From Bacteroidaceae bacterium (GTDB lineage Bacteria; Bacteroidota; Bacteroidia; Bacteroidales; Bacteroidaceae), in contig CAAGGT010000067.1 in NCBI GenBank assembly GCA_900769465.1, forward strand, positions 1 through 64,000: a stretch of DNA of 64,000 nucleotides. The letters are read 5' to 3'. The notes under the pieces were generated by a model. That model was not told the origin of the DNA, made no database searches, and saw only the letters and a program-made list of their open reading frames with translations. Within the stretch, counting starts at the first letter, position 1. The number at the start of each line of letters is the position of its first letter. Positions 26,612-35,100 of this stretch are shown piece by piece. The position numbers and the translations under genes are program-made.

Positions 26612-28405
26612 ATGGATATTACAATGAGCAATACAATACAGGAGAGAGTGGCGATGTTGCGCGATTTTATGCGTGGCGAGAATATTGATGCGTTTATCGT
26701 TGTGAGCAGCGACCCGCACAGCAGTGAGTATGTTGCCGATTGCTGGAAATCGCGCGAGTGGATATCGGGTTTTGACGGCTCTGCAGGCACAATTGTGATA
26801 ACTGCGGGGAAGGCTCTTCTATGGACCGACTCGCGCTATTGGCTTGCTGCCGATAAGTCGCTTGCAGGGACCGGCTTTGAGCTTATGAAAGACGGTGCAT
26901 CCGATACTCCTTCCATTACAGAATGGCTCTGCGCCAATCTTGACGAAGGCGCACACGTGGGTGTTGACGGCACTGTATGTTCCATTGCCGAGACAAAATC
27001 ATGGGCAAGTGAACTCTCTATGGCAGGGATAGAACTGAAGGCTACTGCCGACCCCTTTGCAACCATCTGGGACAACCGTCCGTCTATGCCTATGAGCATG
27101 GCACAGGTTCTTCCGCTTGAGGTGTGCGGTGAAAAGGCTTCGGATAAGATTACACGCCTGCGTGAGGCTCTTACAGCAAAGGGTGCCGATGGAATGTTGG
27201 TTACCATGCTCGATGAGGTTGCATGGCTCACCAATATGCGTGGAAGTGATGTCGATTACAATCCTGTACTTGTAGCATATATGCTTGTTACTGCAGTGAG
27301 GGCAACAATTTTTATCTGTGAAGAGAAACTGCCGCTCCAGGTAAAGGCTTATCTTGCCGGCGAGGGCATAGATGTTGCGCCCTATGATGCAGTGTGGGCG
27401 GCTTTGCAGCAATACGATGCACCGACACTGCTGATGCAACCCAACAAGTGCAACCGTGCGGCAATAGAGTTTTTGAATGCAGCTACTCTTCCTGTTTTCG
27501 CTGATTCACCTGTTGCATTGATGAAGGCTGTGAAGAACAGTGCCGAGATTGCAGGCTTCAAAAAGGCAATGCTCAGCGAGGGTATTGCTATGGTAAAGTT
27601 GTTGCGCTGGCTGAAAACGGCTGTAGAGCAGGGTGGCCTGACAGAACTTGATGTGGACCGTATGTTGACCTGTTTGAGAAGTAAAGACGAGAATTTCCGT
27701 GGTCTCAGCTTTGCCACTATTGCAGCCTATGGCGCAAATGCAGCCATTGTACACTATGAACCCACTCCCGAAGAGAATGCCGGGCTGCACCCGCGTGGCT
27801 TCCTGTTGCTTGACTGTGGCGGACAGTATCTTTGCGGAACAACTGATGTCACACGCACAATCCCGCTCGGTGAGCTAACCGCCGAGGAACGCGAGGATTA
27901 CACACGTGTCCTCAAGGGACATATATCACTTGCAATGGCAAAATTCCCCAAAGGTACCTGCGGCACACAGCTCGATGTGCTTGCCCGCCAGTGGCTGTGG
28001 CAGGCCGGTGAGAACTACCTGCACGGCACAGGCCACGGCGTGGGGCATTTCCTCAATGTTCACGAAGGTCCTCATCAGATAAGGATGAACAACATGCCCA
28101 CTCACTTGCAGCCCGGAATGACTGTTACCAACGAGCCGGGGCTTTACAAGACAGGCCGTTTCGGTATAAGAATAGAGAATACAATGCTTGTGAGCAACTA
28201 CTGCGAAAGCGAGTTCGGTACATTCTATCAGCTTGAGCCGCTCACATTGTGCCCCATAGATACCACTCCTGTGATACCGGAAATTCTTGGAGCCGATGCT
28301 ATTGCATATCTGAACAGCTATAACGCAATGGTGTGCGAGACTCTGTCGCCACATCTCAACAATGAGGAATGTGAATATCTAAAGGAGATTACCCGTCCGT
28401 TATAA
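26612..28405 (+). CDS. Xaa-Pro aminopeptidase (M24B)
   Basis: A 597-residue aminopeptidase P of the long, eukaryote-like form with three domains: two creatinase N-terminal domains (about 1-310) and a pita-bread catalytic domain. Metal ligands are visible in 'LLDCGGQYLCGTTDVTRT' (Asp, Asp), 'GTGHGVGHFLNVHEGPH' (His) and 'VTNEPGLY' and 'RIENTMLV' (Glu, Glu). It removes N-terminal residues preceding proline. No signal peptide, so cytoplasmic. A second ATG at 26624 is an alternative start. Confidence 0.93.
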   Translation: MDITMSNTIQERVAMLRDFMRGENIDAFIVVSSDPHSSEYVADCWKSREWISGFDGSAGTIVITAGKALLWTDSRYWLAADKSLAGTGFELMKDGASDTPSITEWLCANLDEGAHVGVDGTVCSIAETKSWASELSMAGIELKATADPFATIWDNRPSMPMSMAQVLPLEVCGEKASDKITRLREALTAKGADGMLVTMLDEVAWLTNMRGSDVDYNPVLVAYMLVTAVRATIFICEEKLPLQVKAYLAGEGIDVAPYDAVWAALQQYDAPTLLMQPNKCNRAAIEFLNAATLPVFADSPVALMKAVKNSAEIAGFKKAMLSEGIAMVKLLRWLKTAVEQGGLTELDVDRMLTCLRSKDENFRGLSFATIAAYGANAAIVHYEPTPEENAGLHPRGFLLLDCGGQYLCGTTDVTRTIPLGELTAEEREDYTRVLKGHISLAMAKFPKGTCGTQLDVLARQWLWQAGENYLHGTGHGVGHFLNVHEGPHQIRMNNMPTHLQPGMTVTNEPGLYKTGRFGIRIENTMLVSNYCESEFGTFYQLEPLTLCPIDTTPVIPEILGADAIAYLNSYNAMVCETLSPHLNNEECEYLKEITRPL

Positions 28406-28407
28406 CC

Positions 28408-29154
28408 ATGAAAAGCTTTTGGCTCTCACTCATAATTCTCTTGCTTCTCTCCTGCTCTAAAGAGGAGAGGAGTAAGGAGTTTTTGCCACAGCTTATTGCT
28501 CACGCCGGCGGTGCTGTCGACAGCTGCATATATACCAATTCGCGCGAAGCTCTGTTGTCGGCTGTTGAAAAAGGTTATGAGTTCATTGAGCTCGATTTGC
28601 TTTTTACCAGTGACAGTGTCCTTGTTGCAGCCCATTCCTGGAATGATTTCAATGTGATGACCGACAGTGCCCATTGGGGCGACAGTGTACCGTCGTATGA
28701 TGATTTTGTTTCACGAAGAATTTATAAACGTTATACCCCCCTGAGTGCCCAAGAGATAAACAGCTTTTTTGAACGGCACCCGGCATTGTCTCTTGTCACT
28801 GACAAGACCTCTGCCCCCGATGTGTTGCAACACTACTTCCCCAATCTCAAGGAGAGGATGGTGGTTGAGGCATTTTCTTTCCAACACTATTGTCGCCTAA
28901 AGAGCCAGGGCTACTCCCGCGTGCTTTACTCCTGTATGGCCGATGACCTCAGTGCCACACTCTTTGGCTCATCACTTGGCGAGATTGAATGGATTGCATT
29001 GCACACAAGCGCTTTTGACAACACTATTTTCAAATTCATAGAAAGTATTGCCGATTTTGACATAGCGCTTTTTACAGTAGACACTCTTGAGAGCATACCT
29101 GCGGAGTACAGGGATAGGGTGAAAATGGTGTATACTGATTATATCACGCCATAG
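28408..29154 (+). CDS. Glycerophosphodiester-phosphodiesterase-like lipoprotein
   Basis: 248 residues with a lipoprotein signal 'LLLLLSC' (Cys about 16). The sequence has the GDPD-type barrel features 'LIAHAGGAVDSCIYTNSREA', 'FIELDLLFTSDSVLVAAHSW' and a late 'ALFTVDTLE'. The usual HRG is HAG here, as in a subgroup of secreted family members, while the metal-binding Glu-Asp pair and second His are kept. It probably acts on phosphodiesters in the envelope. It starts 2 bases after the aminopeptidase stop. Confidence 0.75.
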   Translation: MKSFWLSLIILLLLSCSKEERSKEFLPQLIAHAGGAVDSCIYTNSREALLSAVEKGYEFIELDLLFTSDSVLVAAHSWNDFNVMTDSAHWGDSVPSYDDFVSRRIYKRYTPLSAQEINSFFERHPALSLVTDKTSAPDVLQHYFPNLKERMVVEAFSFQHYCRLKSQGYSRVLYSCMADDLSATLFGSSLGEIEWIALHTSAFDNTIFKFIESIADFDIALFTVDTLESIPAEYRDRVKMVYTDYITP

Positions 29155-29213
29155 GCATCACCTCACCACATTCTTCCATTATTGATACGGCTTTGTCCTT
29201 TTTTGTGGTAAAA

Positions 29214-29246
29214 TTTGTTTCTGTGGTTTTGATTTGCTTAAATTTG
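29214..29246 (+). promoter_or_regulatory. Promoter of AraC-type regulator
   Basis: TTTG at 29214-29217, a 21-base spacer and TAAATTTG at 29239-29246. It lies 20 bases before the ATG at 29267 and overlaps the more upstream TTG, which decides the start choice. Confidence 0.65.
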
Positions 29247-29266
29247 TTTCAAAATCAAGACACGAG

Positions 29267-30106
29267 ATGAAACATATTAACGACATAACCCACGTGCGCC
29301 TGCACAAAATGGACCGGATCACCATTCCGAACGAACCGTTACGTTTCAGGAATATGGTGCTTGTCTTCTGCGAAAGCGGCGAGCTGACATTTGAACTCAA
29401 TTATACCTCATATACATTAAAGGAGAACGGTTTTCTTATAATAACTCCATTGGATATTCTCACATTCGACAAATCGAGTGCCAATTACGGCAGCACAGTA
29501 CTTGTGTTGCCATCCGAAACATTCTCTCCGCTATTGAAGGATGCAAATCTCCTTAATTTCAAGTATATCAAGCAATCTCCTGTAATCTATTTGCAGAACG
29601 AGTACCTTGCACTCTACAAACAGATTCTCTCTACATTGTGGCAAGTAAAGGAGCTTGTTGCCGAGGATGAGTTCGACAAGATTGCGGGTCTGCAGATATC
29701 TTCGCTTGCCGTTGTGCAGCAGGACTACTATAACAAGTACATAGCCAAAAGGGAGAGCGCCTATGAGTATATTCCGCGCAAGAAGGAACTTTTCCGCACA
29801 TTCATAAGCAAATTGGTAGAGTCACATTCCGTTTCGCGCGAGGTTCTTTTCTATGCCAACGAGCTTGGTGTGAGCAGCGGTTATCTCAACGAGGTGTGCA
29901 ACGAGGTCTCGGGCCACTCGGCAAAGGCTATCATTGACTCGGCTGTAACGGCAAGGCTCAAGTATGAACTCTCCTACACCTCAAAGAGCATACAGGAACT
30001 TTCCGATGATTTCAATTTCCCAAGCCAATCATACTTCACTCGTTATTACAAACGAATGACCGGGCTCACCCCAAGCGAATTCCGCAAGGAGAGGGCGATG
30101 AAGTAA
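29267..30106 (+). CDS. AraC-family transcriptional regulator
   Basis: 279 residues from the ATG at 29267. The N-terminal half is a cupin-like sensor ('GELTFELNYTSYTLKENGFLIITP'); the last 100 residues form two helix-turn-helix motifs ('YANELGVSSGYLNEVCNEVSG' and 'IQELSDDFNFPSQSYFTRYY'), ending with the family tail 'TGLTPSEFRKERA'. No membrane segment or response-regulator domain. The ligand and targets are not evident; neighbours give no clear regulon. A strong terminator follows. Confidence 0.9.
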   Translation: MKHINDITHVRLHKMDRITIPNEPLRFRNMVLVFCESGELTFELNYTSYTLKENGFLIITPLDILTFDKSSANYGSTVLVLPSETFSPLLKDANLLNFKYIKQSPVIYLQNEYLALYKQILSTLWQVKELVAEDEFDKIAGLQISSLAVVQQDYYNKYIAKRESAYEYIPRKKELFRTFISKLVESHSVSREVLFYANELGVSSGYLNEVCNEVSGHSAKAIIDSAVTARLKYELSYTSKSIQELSDDFNFPSQSYFTRYYKRMTGLTPSEFRKERAMK

Positions 30107-30110
30107 GATA

Positions 30111-30150
30111 ATTGTTCCCTGCACTTCAAAAGCGCAGGGAACAATTCTTG
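30111..30150 (+). terminator. Terminator after AraC-type gene
   Basis: Perfect 12-bp stem ATTGTTCCCTGC / GCAGGGAACAAT (30111-30122, 30134-30145) with a short T-rich tail, 4 bases after the stop. Confidence 0.75.
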
Positions 30151-30199
30151 TAGGGGCAGCCCGGTGTATCTGCCAGGCATTCTCTAAACTATCACGATT

Positions 30200-30277
30200 T
30201 TACTTTATAAACACCTTTTTACCGTCAATTATATATAGACCTTCACTTGGAACTTCTACTTTTCTACCTTGTAAATC
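30200..30277 (-). pseudogene. Remnant of a secreted-protein C-terminal sorting domain
   Basis: The minus strand reads 'DLQGRKVEVP' then 'GLYIIDGKKVFIK' and a TAA stop at 30202-30200. This is the same C-terminal motif as in the intact GEVED protein ('YDLQGRKI', 'GVYIIDGKKVFIKK'). The frame upstream is open only to about 30363 and has no recognisable domain there, since that DNA holds the promoter and start of the radical-SAM gene on the other strand. It is best read as the surviving tail of a lost surface-protein gene. Confidence 0.7.
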
Positions 30278-30342
30278 GTTTTGTATGTTTTGACACTTTT
30301 TGATTTCATTATCCGGCTGTTTCTTTGTATCTTCGCACTTGT

Positions 30343-31272
30343 ATGCGCGAGAAGTGTTTTCTATATAACGAATTCGGCAGTTATCTGCGTGGCATCTTCG
30401 GCTGCAAGGTGCAGAAGATTACTATTGATGCAGGCTTTACCTGTCCCAACCGCGACGGCAAGGTGGGGCGGGGCGGTTGCACATTCTGCAACAACCAGAC
30501 GTTCAACCCTGCCTATTGTCACCGCAACCGCTCTGTTACAGAACAGATGCGTGAGGGTATCTCCTTTTTTGCGCATAAATATCCCGAGATGAAATATCTT
30601 GCCTATTTTCAGGCTTATACCAATACCTACGGTTCGCTTGATGTACTCAAGCAATGCTATAATGAGGCTTTAGCCGTTGATGGCTGCGTGGGGATTGTCA
30701 TTGGAACGCGCCCCGATTGTATGCCCGATGAACTGCTTGAATATTTGGCGGAGCTTGCGAAACGGACATTTGTCCTTGTTGAGTATGGCATTGAGAGTAC
30801 AAACGATGCTACGTTGAAACGCATAAACCGTGGTCACGACTATGCTTGTGCCGTTGATGCGGTAAAGCGCACTGCAGCTGCCGGTATTCCTGTGGGGGCG
30901 CACATTATTCTTGGCTTGCCGGGCGAGGCGCGTGAGGAGTTGATGCAACAGGCCAGGGAACTGTCGCACTTGCCGCTTACAACGCTTAAACTGCATCAGT
31001 TACAGGTGGTACGTGGCACACGTATGGCCGAGGAGTATTGTGATAATCCCGGTGAGTTCCATCTTTTTGCAATGGACGATTACATTGAGACGGTGATTGA
31101 TTATATTGAGCGCCTGAACCCTGCTCTGGTGCTTGAGCGTTTTGCGTCGCAGTCGCCAAAGGAGTTGCTCATTGCCCCCGATTGGGGAATAAAGAACCAC
31201 GAGCTTGTGGATAAGGTAAAGGCAAGGATGAAGGAGCGTGGAACATGGCAAGGACGGTTATATAGTGAATGA
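30343..31272 (+). CDS. TIGR01212-type radical SAM protein (YhcC family)
   Basis: 309 residues from the Met at 30343, which starts right before the conserved 'YNEFGSYLRGIFGCKVQKI'. The radical-SAM Cys motif is in 'DAGFTCPNRDGKVGRGGCTFCNN' (three Cys binding a 4Fe-4S cluster). 'VEYGIESTNDATLKRINRGHD' and 'GAHIILGLPGE' are further family blocks. The YhcC/TIGR01212 group's reaction is poorly defined. A -7-like TATCTTCG lies 9 bases before the ATG, so the leader would be very short. A copy of the interspersed hairpin repeat starts directly after the stop. Confidence 0.88.
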   Translation: MREKCFLYNEFGSYLRGIFGCKVQKITIDAGFTCPNRDGKVGRGGCTFCNNQTFNPAYCHRNRSVTEQMREGISFFAHKYPEMKYLAYFQAYTNTYGSLDVLKQCYNEALAVDGCVGIVIGTRPDCMPDELLEYLAELAKRTFVLVEYGIESTNDATLKRINRGHDYACAVDAVKRTAAAGIPVGAHIILGLPGEAREELMQQARELSHLPLTTLKLHQLQVVRGTRMAEEYCDNPGEFHLFAMDDYIETVIDYIERLNPALVLERFASQSPKELLIAPDWGIKNHELVDKVKARMKERGTWQGRLYSE

Positions 31273-31377
31273 CTAAAAAGCAAATTTCTGTGTTACACTT
31301 GTCTTCAAAATCCTCATTTACGCCTAGTAAACTGCGGTTTTGAAGCCTTCGCAAGCCTTGAACTTTGCATTTTATTC
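31273..31377 (+). repeat. Interspersed structured repeat, copy 1
   Basis: A 105-base element beginning CTAAAAAGC at the base after the stop of the radical-SAM gene and ending TTTTATTCAT. It folds into one hairpin: outer arms GCAAATTTC / GAACTTTGC, then CTTG / CAAG, then CTTCAAAA / TTTTGAAG, and an apical TTTAC / GTAAA around 5 bases. Three related copies lie at 44185, 49406 and 50277 (reverse). It ends just inside the tail region of convergent miaA. Confidence 0.85.
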
Positions 31378-31386
31378 ATCCACTTT

Positions 31387-32304
31387 TTAGGTAATGTGTT
31401 TTTTTGATTTCTCCTCTATATGTTTGAGTATTCCTTCAATGTCATCGGGGTGGAACCAGGTGATTTCTTCGTCCTTCTGATACCACGTTACCTGTTTGCG
31501 GGAATAGATGCGTGTGTTCTGCTTAATCTTGTCAATGGCGAAATCGAGCGTCCATTCGCCGTCGAGGTATTTGAAAATCTCCTTGTAACCGACGGTGTTC
31601 AACGAGTTGTGTTTCTTTAGATGAACGAACTGCTTAACCTCATCGACAAGCCCTTGCTCTATCATCATATCCACACGACGGTTGATGCGTTCGTAGAGTT
31701 CCTCGCGGTCGCGGCGCAATCCTATCTTTATAATGTTGAACGGGCGCTGTTTCTTGGTGCGGGTGCGGAACGAGCTGTACTTTTTGCCTGTCATATAGCA
31801 GATTTCCAATGCGTGCATAACGCGCTTGGGGTTCTTTATGTCGGCCTCGTTGTAGTATTCGGGGTCGAGCAGGCGCAATTCTGCTGCCAGGCTCTCCAAT
31901 CCTTCGCGGTTGTATTTGTCAATTACCATTGCGCGTGTCTCCTCGTCGACGGTGGGAATGTCATCAATGCCGTAGCACACAGCATCGATGTACATCATTG
32001 AGCCGCCTGAGAGCAGCATAATGGGGTGGTGAGAGAACTCCTTCTCAAGCAGCTCCAGCACCTCGGCCTCATAACGGGCTGCACTGTAGTAGTCGCCAGG
32101 AGCGAGCTGCCCCACAAAGTAGTGTTTGTGCAGGGCAAGTTCCTCTTTTGTGGGCATTGCTGTACCAATCTGCATGCCGCGGTACATCTGGCGTGAATCG
32201 GCCGAGATGATGGGGCACCCGAAATGCCCGGCAATGGCAAGACTTGTAGCTGTCTTGCCAACTGCGGTGGGGCCTATAAGTACAACAAGGCTGTTCATCT
32301 TCAC
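31387..32304 (-). CDS. miaA: tRNA dimethylallyltransferase
   Basis: A 305-residue MiaA that adds a dimethylallyl group to A37 of tRNAs reading UNN codons. The P-loop is 'LIGPTAVGKTATS', followed by 'IISADSRQMYRGMQIGTA' and 'HHPIMLLSGGSMMYIDAV'. A C-terminal insert carries 'LNTVGYKEIFKYLDGE' and 'RKQVTWYQKDEEI'. It closes the lpx cluster, 21 bases after the pRiA4b-like gene. Confidence 0.96.
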   Translation of the reverse strand: MKMNSLVVLIGPTAVGKTATSLAIAGHFGCPIISADSRQMYRGMQIGTAMPTKEELALHKHYFVGQLAPGDYYSAARYEAEVLELLEKEFSHHPIMLLSGGSMMYIDAVCYGIDDIPTVDEETRAMVIDKYNREGLESLAAELRLLDPEYYNEADIKNPKRVMHALEICYMTGKKYSSFRTRTKKQRPFNIIKIGLRRDREELYERINRRVDMMIEQGLVDEVKQFVHLKKHNSLNTVGYKEIFKYLDGEWTLDFAIDKIKQNTRIYSRKQVTWYQKDEEITWFHPDDIEGILKHIEEKSKKHIT

Positions 32305-32325
32305 TCTCTGTTGCCAAGCAACGGA

Positions 32326-32895
32326 TTAATAGATGTCGTCGATTGAACTGATTTCGGAGATGTCGCCGATGCCGTAGCCCTCGGGGTCGAGGTCGTCCTC
32401 GTTGTAACTGTCGCTACCGTAGAAATCCTCGCTGAAATCATCCGATGATGCTTCAACAATTGGAGCCTTGTTCATCAACTCGTCGAAATTGAGCATCTGC
32501 ACGGGTGCATCACCGACAGATTTTGTACATACGGCCTGGTCGATGTCCTTGCCGAACTCAATCTTGCTCAACTCCATATAGAACACGCGGTCACCAAGCG
32601 GGTCGAATACATACACCAGTTTCTGCTTCTCATCCTCGATGATGTCGCCAATCACGGTGTCTGCCATTACATAACTCTCCTCCTCGGACATTCCGCCCAT
32701 ATCCTCAAGTGTAATCTCGACCTCCTTTACCCAACGGTCGTTGCAGATGAAGAAGGATGTCATCTGGTCATCGGGGAAATTTACTGAATCGAGAATTGCC
32801 TTGTGCAGTTCCAAAAAAGTGGCATCGGAGTCAATCTCAATGTCTCTCCTGAAATTCTCCACCTCGTCTGATAATAGTCTGAACTTGTATACCAT
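32326..32895 (-). CDS. pRiA4b ORF-3-like protein
   Basis: 189 residues resembling the plasmid pRiA4b ORF-3 family: 'VYKFRLLSDEVENFRRDIEID', 'FLELHKAILDSVNFPDDQMTSFFIC' and 'LVYVFDPLGDRVFYMEL'. The last 40 residues are very acidic. Function is unknown. It lies between lpxA (12 bases upstream) and miaA, a placement I recall from other Bacteroidales genomes, so a role linked to the cluster is possible but unproven. Confidence 0.75.
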   Translation of the reverse strand: MVYKFRLLSDEVENFRRDIEIDSDATFLELHKAILDSVNFPDDQMTSFFICNDRWVKEVEITLEDMGGMSEEESYVMADTVIGDIIEDEKQKLVYVFDPLGDRVFYMELSKIEFGKDIDQAVCTKSVGDAPVQMLNFDELMNKAPIVEASSDDFSEDFYGSDSYNEDDLDPEGYGIGDISEISSIDDIY

Positions 32896-32907
32896 AATGT
32901 CTCTTTT

Positions 32908-33675
32908 TTATTTTCCTATTATACCTCGCTCCGATTTCTTCTCCACGAAATCTATCACTTCCTGAATCTCGGGAGTCATCGGCAACGATTCCTTGATTTT
33001 TGCAATACCGGCAGTTACGGTTCCTTCGTAGAGCAACCTGTATGCGTTGTGTATGTTTGTTATTGTCTCGTTGGAGAAGCCGCGACGGCGCAGTCCCACG
33101 AGGTTGAGGTTGCAGTAGTGCAACGGCTCGCGTCCGGCAATGACGTATGGCGGTATATCCTTTGATACTTTGCTGCCGCCCTGAACCATAATGTGGCCAC
33201 CAAGATGGCTGAACTGGTGAACAAGGACACAGGCGCTCAGTATGGCAAAGTTCTCGATGACAACCTCGCCGGCAATTTTTGAGGAGTTGCCGATGATGCA
33301 GTTGTTGCCGATGACACAGTCGTGGCCTATGTGTGAGTTCTCCATAAAGAGATTGTTGTTGCCAATGACAGTCTTGCCTTTTGATGCGGTGCCTCTGTTC
33401 AGCGTAACATTCTCGCGTATCATGTTGTTGTCACCAATCTCAAGGGTGGTCTCCTCGCCTACGAATTTGAGATCCTGTGGGATGCCGCCCACAACAGCTC
33501 CGTGGAACACCTTGTTGTTGTTGCCCATGCGTGTTCCGCTCAACACCGATGCGTGTGCCATAATGTGGCAATTGTCGCCGATAACGACATTGTCCTCAAT
33601 GTACACAAACGGCTCAATGATGCAGTTTGCTCCAATCTTGGCACCGGGGTGTATGTGTGATAGTTGATTGATCAT
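32908..33675 (-). CDS. lpxA: UDP-GlcNAc acyltransferase
   Basis: A 255-residue LpxA catalysing the first step of lipid A synthesis. Hexapeptide repeats build a left-handed beta-helix (residues about 1-190) with 'IHPGAKIGANCIIEPFVYI', 'GHDCVIGNNCIIGN' and the catalytic His in 'ENSHIGHDCV'. The C-terminal helical part includes 'NLVGLRRRGFSNETI'. It follows lpxC/fabZ by 29 bases. Confidence 0.96.
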   Translation of the reverse strand: MINQLSHIHPGAKIGANCIIEPFVYIEDNVVIGDNCHIMAHASVLSGTRMGNNNKVFHGAVVGGIPQDLKFVGEETTLEIGDNNMIRENVTLNRGTASKGKTVIGNNNLFMENSHIGHDCVIGNNCIIGNSSKIAGEVVIENFAILSACVLVHQFSHLGGHIMVQGGSKVSKDIPPYVIAGREPLHYCNLNLVGLRRRGFSNETITNIHNAYRLLYEGTVTAGIAKIKESLPMTPEIQEVIDFVEKKSERGIIGK

Positions 33676-33704
33676 GGTTGTTTATGATTGATTTGTTTTT
33701 TCTG

Positions 33705-35093
33705 TTATTCCTTGTTCTTTGTTATTTGCCCTATGAAAGTGGCCTCGGCAGCCAACTTTTCTCCAACAAAGAGATATCCTTTCATTACAGAGAGTCCGTG
33801 TCGCAATGGTGCTGTCTGTTCAACCCTCATGATGAGTGTGTCACCGGGTACTACCTTCTTGTGGAACACAATTTTGTCTATCTTGACAAAGTAGGTAGAG
33901 TATTGGGACGGATTCTCCAACTGGCTCAATACAAAAACCGAACCGCATTGTGCCATTGCTTCAACAAGCAACACACCGGGCATTATAGGCTCGTCGGGGA
34001 AATGTCCTACAAAGTACGACTCGTTCATTGTCACGTTCTTGACACCGACAATGTGGTTTGAGCCTACTTCGGTAATCTTATCAACAAGCAGCATTGGGCT
34101 GCGGTGGGGGAGCAGTTGCTTTATGCGTTTGATGTCATAGACAGGTTCGCGGTTGGGGTCGTAGATGGGTGCCTGTATCTGATGCTCGCGTATTGTCTTG
34201 CGCATAGCGCGTGCGAACTTGTTGTTGATGGTGTGTCCCGGGCAGGTTGCAATGATGCGGCCCTGCAACGGCTTGCCAATGAGGGCAAGGTCACCAATTA
34301 TGTCGAGCAGTTTGTGACGGGCCGGCTCGTTGTTCCACACCAATGGCTTGTGGTTGAGGTATCCCAATTTCTTGGCATCCATACGCGGCACTCCAAGGAT
34401 GTCGGTGAGCTGGTCATATTTCTCCTGCGGCATCTCACGCTCATAGATTACGATTGCATTGTCAAGGTCGCCGCCCTTGATGAGACCGAGGTTGAGCAGT
34501 GCCTCAAGCTCACGCACGAACACGAATGTGCGGCTTGATGCTATCTCGTCCTTGAAATCCTTCATATCCTCCAATGTCGCATACTGGTTGAACAGGATGT
34601 CGCTGTCGTAGTGTACAAGGACATTAAGGCTGAATTTCTCGTCGGGAAGGATGATTATGGAGTTGCCGGTGCGCTCGTCCTTGATTTCAATCTTTGACTT
34701 GATGACAAAGACATCCTTCTCGGCATTCTGTTCCTTTATTCCCACACGTTCAATGTTTTCTACATAGTGTATGGCACTACCGTCGAGTATGGGGAACTCC
34801 GGGCCGTTGACCTGCATGAGGCAGTTGTCTATGCCGAGCGCAAAGAGTGCTGCCATTGCGTGTTCCACGGTGCTTACGCGTGCCTCGCCTTTGGTGAGTA
34901 CGGTTCCGCGGGTTGTCTCTGTGACATTTTCAGCAACAGCATCAATGATAGGTTCTCCGGGGAGGTCTATACGCTGTATCTTGTATCCGTAATTCTCGGG
35001 CGCGGGGTTGAATGTCACCGTGAGGTGAAGTCCTGTGTGCAGTCCCTTGCCATAGAGTGAAAAGCTTCCGTTCAGTGTCTTCTGCTTGTTCAT
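33705..35093 (-). CDS. lpxC/fabZ: Bifunctional LpxC deacetylase / FabZ dehydratase
   Basis: A 462-residue fusion. Residues about 1-300 are LpxC, the zinc deacetylase of lipid A synthesis, with 'RVSTVEHAMAALFALGIDNC' and 'ARHKLLDIIGDLALIG' (zinc ligands His, His, Asp). Residues about 315-462 are FabZ, a hot-dog-fold 3-hydroxyacyl-ACP dehydratase, with 'LLPHRSPMLLVDKI' and 'HFPDEPIMPGVLLVEAMAQ'. The fusion is normal for Bacteroidetes and links the two pathways that compete for hydroxyacyl-ACP. lpxD is 7 bases upstream. Confidence 0.97.
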   Translation of the reverse strand: MNKQKTLNGSFSLYGKGLHTGLHLTVTFNPAPENYGYKIQRIDLPGEPIIDAVAENVTETTRGTVLTKGEARVSTVEHAMAALFALGIDNCLMQVNGPEFPILDGSAIHYVENIERVGIKEQNAEKDVFVIKSKIEIKDERTGNSIIILPDEKFSLNVLVHYDSDILFNQYATLEDMKDFKDEIASSRTFVFVRELEALLNLGLIKGGDLDNAIVIYEREMPQEKYDQLTDILGVPRMDAKKLGYLNHKPLVWNNEPARHKLLDIIGDLALIGKPLQGRIIATCPGHTINNKFARAMRKTIREHQIQAPIYDPNREPVYDIKRIKQLLPHRSPMLLVDKITEVGSNHIVGVKNVTMNESYFVGHFPDEPIMPGVLLVEAMAQCGSVFVLSQLENPSQYSTYFVKIDKIVFHKKVVPGDTLIMRVEQTAPLRHGLSVMKGYLFVGEKLAAEATFIGQITKNKE

Positions 35094-35100
35094 ATAGATA

